This document shows, piece after piece, positions 57,855-64,000 of a stretch of DNA of 64,000 nt. The translations under genes and the position numbers were made by a program. Within the stretch, counting starts at the first letter, position 1, and each line of letters begins with the position of its first letter. The stretch is taken from contig JAKEHU010000008.1 of the NCBI GenBank assembly GCA_022614855.1, forward strand, positions 1 through 64,000. Reading direction: 5' to 3'. The DNA is from Chlamydiota bacterium. Lineage in GTDB: Bacteria; Chlamydiota; Chlamydiia; Chlamydiales; Rhabdochlamydiaceae. The notes under the pieces are model-generated. The model ran no database searches. It had not been told where the DNA came from and saw only the letters and a program-made list of their open reading frames with translations.

Positions 57855-59846
57855 ATGAACGAGGAATTAAAGAAACAGCTTTCTAAAGTTGCAAATACAA
57901 TTCGTCAGCTATCTATTGATGCTGTTCAAAAAGCCAATTCTGGCCACCCAGGTCTTCCCATGGGCTGCGCTGAACTGGGAGCCTATCTTTGGGGAGTAGA
58001 ACTGCGATACAATCCCAAAAATCCCAAGTGGCTCAATCGCGATCGGTTTGTTCTTTCTGCAGGACATGGATCGATGCTGCTCTACAGCTGTTTGCACCTA
58101 AGCGGATATAATCTTTCTCTAGAAGAAATAAAGCATTTTCGCCAGCTTCACTCTAAAACTCCTGGCCATCCTGAATATCACATTACTGAAGGAATTGAAG
58201 CAACTACCGGGCCGCTTGGGCAAGGTGTGGGGAATGCAGTCGGCCAAGCACTTGGATTGAAACTATTGGCTGCAAAGTTCAATAGCCCAAATTTTCCTCT
58301 TTTTGCAAATAAAATATTTTGTTTAGCAGGAGATGGATGCATCATGGAGGGAATCTCTTCCGAAGCTTCTTCCTTAGCAGGCCATTTAGGGCTCGACAAT
58401 CTAGTTTTGATCTATGACTCCAATAAAGTATGCCTTGATGGTCCTTTATCCGAATGTTGTTCAGAGAATACAAAAATGCGCTATGAAGCCTATGGATGGG
58501 AGACATATGAATTGGATGGATATGATTTTGATCAGATGGAAAAAATATTTACCCATATTCGAACTAACCAGAAAAAACCCGCCTTTATTCTCATGCATAC
58601 AATTATTGGAAAGGGTTCCCCACATAAAGCTGGAACACACAAAGCACATGGAGCTCCTTTGGGAACCGAAGAAGTTGCAGAAACAAAAAAACTTCTTGGA
58701 CTGCCCGAAGAAGAATTTTATATTCCCCAAACCGTTCGCAATTTTTTTGAGCAAAAATTGCAAAAAGATCTGGAAATGGAAAAAAGATGGAAAGAACTCT
58801 TTCGCTCTTGGTCTGAAGACCATTCCGACCTCCATAAAGAGTTCATGATCATGGTCGAAAAAAAAATTCCTGATGATTTAGAAAGCAAATTAAAAACAAT
58901 AGAGATGAAAAGTCCTTTAGCAGGAAGGTCGGCTTCGCAAGCTTGTTTGAATGAACTCGGAAAAAATCTTCCCTTTCTCGTCGGTGGATCTGCCGATCTG
59001 TCTTGTTCTGACCTGACATTGATGAAGGATTTTTCCATTGTAAGTAAAAGTAATTTTAAAGGCAGAAATATTAAATATGGAGTAAGAGAATTTGCAATGG
59101 CAGCTGCAGCATCCGGTCTTGCTGAAACGGATATGTTGCTTCCCTTTATTGGAACATTTCTCACTTTTTCTGATTATATGAGAAATGCAATTCGTCTAGC
59201 AGCGCTTTCAAAAATCCAGGTAATTTATCAATTTACTCATGATTCGGTTTTTTTGGGAGAAGATGGACCAACCCATCAACCAGTTGAACACTTAGCAGCT
59301 CTTCGAGCAATTCCAAATCTCTATCTCATTCGGCCAGCAGATAATCATGAAGTAAAGATGGCTTGGATTGCAGCACTTCGCCATCTCGGCCCTACAGCAA
59401 TCGTTCTATCCAGACAAGCTCTTCCGGAACTTGTTGAAACAAATGTTTCATTTGGTGAAGGAGTGGGAAAAGGAGCTTATATCGTAAAAAAAGAATCCAA
59501 ACCTCGTCTCGATTTTACTCTCCTTGCAACGGGATCGGAACTTTCACTTGCTTTAGATGTTGCTAAAGCCCTTGAAAAACGAAACAAAAGTGTACGTGTC
59601 ATTTCTATGCCTTGTTGGGAGATTTTTGAAAAGCAAAGTGAAAAATACAAAGAATCAGTGTTAGGCGGAAATTTGGGACAACGAGTGAGTATTGAAGCCG
59701 CTACCTCTTTTGGTTGGCAAAAATGGATTGGTCAAGCTGGAATTGCGATCAGCATCGAAACATTTGGCGCATCTGCTCCTCTAAGTGATCTGCAAATGGA
59801 ATTTGGATTTACTGTCGATGCAATACTGGATCGGATACTTGCTTAA
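57855..59846 (+). CDS. tkt: Transketolase
   Basis: 663 residues. The N-terminal domain carries the TPP motif GDGCIMEGISSEASSLAGHLGLDNLVLIYD, preceded by the TKT signature around QKANSGHPGLPMG; the pyrimidine domain has HDSVFLGEDGPTHQPVEHLA. Acts in the non-oxidative pentose phosphate pathway, making erythrose 4-phosphate and ribose 5-phosphate. ATG start; divergent from alaS by 117 nt. A palindromic element begins two bases after the stop. Confidence 0.97.
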   Translation: MNEELKKQLSKVANTIRQLSIDAVQKANSGHPGLPMGCAELGAYLWGVELRYNPKNPKWLNRDRFVLSAGHGSMLLYSCLHLSGYNLSLEEIKHFRQLHSKTPGHPEYHITEGIEATTGPLGQGVGNAVGQALGLKLLAAKFNSPNFPLFANKIFCLAGDGCIMEGISSEASSLAGHLGLDNLVLIYDSNKVCLDGPLSECCSENTKMRYEAYGWETYELDGYDFDQMEKIFTHIRTNQKKPAFILMHTIIGKGSPHKAGTHKAHGAPLGTEEVAETKKLLGLPEEEFYIPQTVRNFFEQKLQKDLEMEKRWKELFRSWSEDHSDLHKEFMIMVEKKIPDDLESKLKTIEMKSPLAGRSASQACLNELGKNLPFLVGGSADLSCSDLTLMKDFSIVSKSNFKGRNIKYGVREFAMAAAASGLAETDMLLPFIGTFLTFSDYMRNAIRLAALSKIQVIYQFTHDSVFLGEDGPTHQPVEHLAALRAIPNLYLIRPADNHEVKMAWIAALRHLGPTAIVLSRQALPELVETNVSFGEGVGKGAYIVKKESKPRLDFTLLATGSELSLALDVAKALEKRNKSVRVISMPCWEIFEKQSEKYKESVLGGNLGQRVSIEAATSFGWQKWIGQAGIAISIETFGASAPLSDLQMEFGFTVDAILDRILA

Positions 59847-59847
59847 A

Positions 59848-60012
59848 AACTCACCTTACACACAAAGGAATGATGAATAAATGAATCTTTCGAATCCCAA
59901 ATGATCCGAAAATACTCGACATATTTTTTCAAATATGCCTGCGTTTTTCGTATCATTTGGTCTTTCGAAATCTTTCATTTCTTCATCCCTTCCTTTGTGC
60001 GTAAGGTGAGTT
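59848..60012. repeat. Palindromic intergenic element, family C
   Basis: 165-nt inverted repeat. Ends AACTCACCTTACACACAAAG and CTTTGTGCGTAAGGTGAGTT; arms continue inward (GAATGATGAA, TTCATCCCTTC; CGAATCCCAAATGATCC, TATCATTTGGTCTTTCG). Ends are shared with the element at 25548-25880. It supplies the last codons (NSPYAQRKG) of the convergent oxoamine synthase gene. Confidence 0.88.
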
Positions 60013-61140
60013 AAAAGTTTTGATTTGATCCAAAAGTTCCTGAAACTGATCAGGAGCATGATGAAGATTGATGACAATTGAAATTGCACAACCGTTTATT
60101 GATTTCTTGATGGGCTTCGGTAAGCCTACAATAATTTGAGAATTGGCAAGAAAACTTCTAAACTCTTCCGCTTCTTCCAAATTTTGAAATAAAAGGACAA
60201 TTAAAGGAGTAACGGATGGTACCATTTTCAATTCTGTTTCTTGCAATTGTTTTCTCATAAAATGGGCTTTTTGCTCGAGCTGCTTGCGCTCTCCCTCCAT
60301 TTGAAAAATCAAATCAATTGCCGCATCAATAGCCCCGATAAGCGGAGCAGCCAACAGGTGCATGGTTTTTTCGTGAAGAGCCTGAATAAAGAAATCATTC
60401 ATGATTTCGCTGGAAGAGAGATAGCCTCCTTGTACTCCACAAGCTTTAGACAAAGATCCCGAAAGAAAATGGATCTCTTTTTTTTTGCTTCCAAGTCCAT
60501 AACCTTCCTTGCCGAGAATTCCAAAAGCATGAGAATCATCGACAAACAAAAACGTTTCAAATTCTTTAGAAAGAGAAAAATATTCTTTAAGAGGAGAAAG
60601 CTCTCCGGTTTGGCTGAAAACAGATTCCAAAGCAATTAGATTTATGCGTGCTTCACTATTTTTTAATAGATATTCTAAATGGTCTAAATCATTGTGGCGA
60701 AAAAGTGATACTTTTCCTTTTCCCTGCAAAGCGCCAGAAATTAAACTTGTATGGGAAAGTTCATCGATAAAGATTGAAACACCTTCGCAGGAAAGAGAAG
60801 AGAGAGCGAAAAAATTTGCTTCATGTCTAGAAGAAAAAAAAATCGTTTTCTCCATCCCTAGAACATGAGAAAACTTTTCTTCCAAATTTTTTTGATGATT
60901 TAAATAGAGGAGAGTTTGCTCGCTTGTAGTTGCGGCAAGACCAAATTGCAGGAGAGACTTCATCGCCTGCTTTTTTACTTCGGGATGTTCCGAAAGACCC
61001 AAATAGTCATGCGAGGAAAAGTTCAACATTTTTTGATTATCTAAAATCAATTGAGAAGGACTTATAGGAATTGCAGCTTTAGGAAAAAAAGAAAAAACAG
61101 GGGAAATTTGCTTTTGAAAAAATTCTTCGTTGTTAGACAT
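59983..61140 (-). CDS. Alpha-oxoamine synthase (BioF-like PLP enzyme)
   Basis: 385 residues from ATG 61140 (an upstream TTG at 61176 is weaker). Fold type I PLP enzyme: substrate region SSHDYLGLSEHPEV, DELSHTSLISGAL, FVDDSHAFGILGKEGYGLG and the PLP lysine in SGSLSKACGVQGGYL. The family contains 8-amino-7-oxononanoate synthase (biotin), KBL and ALA synthase. The sequence resembles BioF most, but the usual SGYxAN segment is SSRHEAN and no other biotin gene lies nearby, so the substrate is not settled. The C-terminal residues are encoded by the palindromic element. Confidence 0.82.
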   Translation of the reverse strand: MSNNEEFFQKQISPVFSFFPKAAIPISPSQLILDNQKMLNFSSHDYLGLSEHPEVKKQAMKSLLQFGLAATTSEQTLLYLNHQKNLEEKFSHVLGMEKTIFFSSRHEANFFALSSLSCEGVSIFIDELSHTSLISGALQGKGKVSLFRHNDLDHLEYLLKNSEARINLIALESVFSQTGELSPLKEYFSLSKEFETFLFVDDSHAFGILGKEGYGLGSKKKEIHFLSGSLSKACGVQGGYLSSSEIMNDFFIQALHEKTMHLLAAPLIGAIDAAIDLIFQMEGERKQLEQKAHFMRKQLQETELKMVPSVTPLIVLLFQNLEEAEEFRSFLANSQIIVGLPKPIKKSINGCAISIVINLHHAPDQFQELLDQIKTFNSPYAQRKG

Positions 61141-61192
61141 GGTCTTTAATTTTATCACTGCAAGAAATTTTTTCAAAGCTTTCTAAGAGTTT

Positions 61193-61347
61193 GTCGTCGA
61201 AATTTTGTAAATTTAGATTCCGAAGATTTTTGATGAGGTTTTGCATTGTTCGGTGAGGACAATATGCGAAGCTGCATATGGCCGAGACGAACGATGCGAA
61301 AAATCACAAAAAGCTATGGAAGAAGAATTTATAAAATTTCGACGACA
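61193..61347. repeat. Palindromic intergenic element, central hairpin shared with family B
   Basis: 155-nt inverted repeat. Ends GTCGTCGAAATTTTGTAAAT and ATTTATAAAATTTCGACGAC; the arms continue (GCATTGTTCG against CGAACGATGC) to a central ATATGCGAAGCTGCATAT. Its right end encodes the last codons of dapL. Confidence 0.85.
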
Positions 61348-62531
61348 GACTTTAACACTCGTTTTATTACCTCTACTGCAATTTCAGGAGTGGTAAAACC
61401 AGATAGGCGAAGAAAACCCTCTCCCAATTTTCCAAATCCAATTCCCGGTACGGCGATGATCTGACACTCCTCTAAAATCCAATCAAAAAATTCCCAGGAG
61501 GAGTGAAAAGAAGGGGGAATTTTCCAAAAGATATATGGAGAATCAATTCCGCCAAAAAAAGTTTGATCGATTTTTGTAAGACCTTCTCGCAAAATACTAG
61601 TAGCTTTTTGATAAGTGGCAATTTGTTTTTGTAGTTCTACTTTTGCCTCTTTTGAAAAGGTAGCTTCTGCTGCTTTTTGAATGGGATAAGCAAGACCATT
61701 GAATTTAATCGCCTGTCTTTTTTGCCAAAGCGAATGAAGGGATATTTTTTCTCTATTGCAATATCCAAAAAGGGTTTTAGGGATGACCATGTAGCTACAG
61801 CGAAGACCGGTAAATCCAGCAGACTTAGAAAAGCTGCGCATTTCAATGGCAACTTCTTTCGCTCCCTCGATTTCATAAATGGTTTTTGGAACATCTGAAG
61901 AGGTGATGAAAGCAGCATAAGCATTATCATAAAGTATGATGGATCCATTTTTCCTTGCCCAACCAACCCAACTTGATAACTGTTTTCGATTTAATGCAAC
62001 TCCAGTTGGATTATTTGGAGAGCAGAGGTAGATCCAATCGACTTTCTGCTCAGGAAAAGTAGGTTGAAATTGATTTTCTTCAGTAAGAGAGAGAAAATGA
62101 ATCTTCTTTTTCCATCCGCCAATGATGCAAGATTGCAGGTAAGCAGGATAAGTGGGCTCTTCAATTGCAATAGATGCATCTTTTTCAAATAGATCTTGAA
62201 TATTTACTGCATCGCTATTGATTCCATCAGAAATGAAAATTTCAGAAGAATCGATCTTAAAATCTGCATATTCATTTTTTTGAATGGCCTCTCTTAAAAA
62301 TGGATATCCTTGTGAGGGACCATAGCCGCGCATTCCTTTTTTCGTTCCCATTTCACAAGTTGCTTCACAAAGAGCTTCCACAATTTTTGGAGAAAGAGGG
62401 AGAGAGACATCTCCAATTCCAAGATTGATAATTGGCATTTTCATATGGTTCGCTTGTTCCACTTTTTCCTCGATGAGAGAAAAAATATAGCTTTGATCCA
62501 ATTGCTGAAAGTAGGGATTAATTTTTGACAT
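61329..62531 (-). CDS. dapL: LL-diaminopimelate aminotransferase
   Basis: 400 residues from ATG 62531. Matches DapL: PIINLGIGDVSLPLSP, MRGYGPSQGYPFLREAI, CSPNNPTGVALNRKQL, the PLP lysine in RSFSKSAGFTGLRCSY, and GLTKIDQTFFGGIDSPYIFWK. DapL makes LL-DAP from tetrahydrodipicolinate in one step and is the chlamydial route to meso-DAP, complementing asd in this window. An upstream TTG (62549) would add six residues. The gene starts 14 nt after the LRR gene stop. Confidence 0.95.
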   Translation of the reverse strand: MSKINPYFQQLDQSYIFSLIEEKVEQANHMKMPIINLGIGDVSLPLSPKIVEALCEATCEMGTKKGMRGYGPSQGYPFLREAIQKNEYADFKIDSSEIFISDGINSDAVNIQDLFEKDASIAIEEPTYPAYLQSCIIGGWKKKIHFLSLTEENQFQPTFPEQKVDWIYLCSPNNPTGVALNRKQLSSWVGWARKNGSIILYDNAYAAFITSSDVPKTIYEIEGAKEVAIEMRSFSKSAGFTGLRCSYMVIPKTLFGYCNREKISLHSLWQKRQAIKFNGLAYPIQKAAEATFSKEAKVELQKQIATYQKATSILREGLTKIDQTFFGGIDSPYIFWKIPPSFHSSWEFFDWILEECQIIAVPGIGFGKLGEGFLRLSGFTTPEIAVEVIKRVLKSVVEIL

Positions 62532-62545
62532 GAACCAGTTATTAT

Positions 62546-63607
62546 TCAATTGTTGTGAATAATGCGCAAGGTGTGAGAGAGAATTTCAACTGGAATGGAT
62601 TGAATAGGATTATTCTCAATATTAAATTCACGTAGAAATATCAATTTCTGTACCAAGTACCTTGGAATATTAGTTAATTTGTTATTTTCAACATGCAATA
62701 CTCCCAGAAAAGGTGCTTTCAAAATAGGATAAGGAAATGTGCTAAATTTATTGTTTCCAAGATAGAGAGATAATAGTCGATTCATTTTGTCCCATTCATC
62801 TGGTAAATTTTGGAGACCGTTGTTTTTTAAATCTAAGAGAATAAGATTTTTTAAATTGCAAATTTCAGAAGGAAGTTCTTTGATTTTATTATAGGACAAA
62901 TCTATCAATTCAATTTCGGTAAAATTTTTAAGATCGGTTGGAATTTTTTCCATTTTATTTTTCGATATGTCCAAAATTTTTAACTTACTCATATATTTAG
63001 CAATAGCAGTTATTTCTTTTATCTCATTTTTAGATAGATCTAAACATTCGACCTGTTTGAAAAATTGACATATTGGTTCTGGAATAAGTAAAAGATCGAG
63101 ACCCGATAGATCTAAATTAAAAGGTGTCTTCTTTAAGACTGTGTTTTCGCAATATTGTTTAATTTTTTGGGGATCACTGAAAGCTGGTAAAGCCATCTTT
63201 ATAGAAATGCGATTCCAAATTTTTATTAATGCATCATATTCTATTTTTTCTCTTTCCAATTTCAAAAGTGTAGTGGCAGAAAAATAGGAAAAAAAATCGA
63301 ATTGCAGTCCATATTTTTCATAAGGTTTGATGATATTCTTAAATATATGTACCCATGATTTGTTAGATAAATGATTCAGTCGCTTTTGTAGAGAGTAAAA
63401 GGAAGCAGCTTCTTTTTGGTTTTTTGCAGATAAATCTCGAACTAGATTGTTAAATAGATTTTTTAACGTGGTTTCATAAACAGTTTTGAATATTCGTGAT
63501 ATTAGGCGAATGTTAGAGTTACATCCTTCACTTTCAATTAAATGGATACAAATTTTTGTTAATGATTCAATGGGCAATAGGTCAAACCAACAAATTGTTG
63601 TTTGCAT
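62546..63607 (-). CDS. Leucine-rich-repeat protein with F-box-like N-terminus
   Basis: 353 residues. Residues about 5-50 (FDLLPIESLTKICIHLIE and following IRLISRIFKTVYE) resemble an F-box. Residues about 165-345 contain at least seven LRRs of about 23 residues (LDLSKNEIKEITAIAKYMSKLK, LDISKNKMEKIPTDLKNF, IDLSYNKIKELPSEICNL). Eukaryote-like F-box/LRR proteins in intracellular bacteria are often secreted to redirect host ubiquitin ligases. The F-box call is tentative; the LRR call is firm. No signal peptide. Confidence 0.85.
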   Translation of the reverse strand: MQTTICWFDLLPIESLTKICIHLIESEGCNSNIRLISRIFKTVYETTLKNLFNNLVRDLSAKNQKEAASFYSLQKRLNHLSNKSWVHIFKNIIKPYEKYGLQFDFFSYFSATTLLKLEREKIEYDALIKIWNRISIKMALPAFSDPQKIKQYCENTVLKKTPFNLDLSGLDLLLIPEPICQFFKQVECLDLSKNEIKEITAIAKYMSKLKILDISKNKMEKIPTDLKNFTEIELIDLSYNKIKELPSEICNLKNLILLDLKNNGLQNLPDEWDKMNRLLSLYLGNNKFSTFPYPILKAPFLGVLHVENNKLTNIPRYLVQKLIFLREFNIENNPIQSIPVEILSHTLRIIHNN

Positions 63608-63692
63608 GATAAAAATATTTTTTTAAAAAACTATGAAGAAAACAGTATATATTTTCTTTTCTTTTAGTTCTGTTTAAGATATTATTTTATCT

Positions 63693-64000
63693 ATGAATCC
63701 GATAGAAAAAATCATCGAAGGGATCCAAAATATTGAGAGAAAGATTGAGTACACCTTTCAAGATAAACAGCTGCTACTTCTTTCTTTTGTCCATCGCTCC
63801 TTTTTCAATGAGATGAGAGATCTCGTCGAGTCGCATAATGAAAGGTTGGAGTTTTTAGGAGATGCCGTTTTGGGGGTCATCATTTCTAGCCATCTCTATC
63901 AACAATTTCCTCAAAAAAATGAGGGAGAGTTATCTCAGCTCAAATCATATCTCGTCGATGCTACAGCTTGTGCAAGTTATTTGCAAAAATTAGATATCTC
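63693..64000 (+). CDS. rnc: Ribonuclease III, partial
   Basis: 102 codons from ATG 63693, open at the right window edge. The RNase III signature HNERLEFLGDAVLGV (about 50-64) is intact, including the acidic residues that bind metal. RNase III cleaves double-stranded RNA, including the rRNA processing stems seen at 20153-25393. The double-stranded RNA-binding domain lies beyond the window. Confidence 0.95.
   Translation, partial: MNPIEKIIEGIQNIERKIEYTFQDKQLLLLSFVHRSFFNEMRDLVESHNERLEFLGDAVLGVIISSHLYQQFPQKNEGELSQLKSYLVDATACASYLQKLDI

Overview
The window is an AT-rich, gene-dense chromosome segment of a chlamydia, most likely an environmental (amoeba- or arthropod-associated) member close to Simkania or Rhabdochlamydia. 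Four things point there: a 16S rRNA with chlamydial signature sequence near its 5' end; the gene order hctA - rlmD/rumA - yajC, known from Chlamydia trachomatis; a chlamydial-type LL-diaminopimelate aminotransferase (DapL); and a group I intron in the 23S gene at the site where Simkania negevensis carries one. The intron here is only 233 nt and has no endonuclease gene.

Layout. 1-7.0 kb: an MFS exporter and asd on the minus strand, then an HlyD / outer-membrane channel / DevC-like permease / ATPase efflux set interrupted by palindromic elements. 7-19.8 kb: metal P-type ATPase, gmhA, lpxK, an E2 acyltransferase, a decayed orphan cluster, a DUF2000 / AdoMet-decarboxylase-like pair, a higBA module with a frameshifted toxin, icd, kdsD, nhaD and two small or exported proteins. 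19.8-25.9 kb: one rRNA operon (16S - 23S with intron - 5S) with recognisable processing stems and no spacer tRNA. 25.9-36.6 kb: an unpaired TpsB transporter, an RRM protein, a kinase-like protein, hctA-rlmD-yajC, a 899-residue coiled-coil protein, a purple-acid-phosphatase-like protein and a 'mobile mystery' HTH/Fic pair whose Fic protein carries ankyrin repeats. 36.6-45 kb: htpG, nadE, a stand-alone LanM-type dehydratase/kinase-like protein, epmA-efp and an Inc-like membrane protein. 45-51.5 kb: nucleosidase - TpsA - TpsB. 51.8-64 kb: mfd, alaS, tkt, an alpha-oxoamine synthase, dapL, an F-box-like/LRR protein and the start of rnc.

How the genes work together. gmhA, lpxK and kdsD serve lipopolysaccharide synthesis. 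asd and dapL serve the lysine/DAP pathway. icd and the E2 serve central metabolism, and tkt the pentose phosphates. efp and epmA form a modification pair. The TPS, Inc-like, LRR, Fic-ankyrin and LanM-like proteins are candidate host-interaction functions; these roles are inferred from sequence only.

A second layer is intergenic. At least ten long imperfect palindromes (about 150-340 nt, several families) sit between genes, often abutting start codons. Two contain smaller elements with AGACTGT terminal inverted repeats, inserted near their centres and flanked by 5-bp duplications. For one of these the uninterrupted version is also present in the window. The strongest unusual signals are the LanM-like protein, the nested palindromic elements and the minimal 23S intron.
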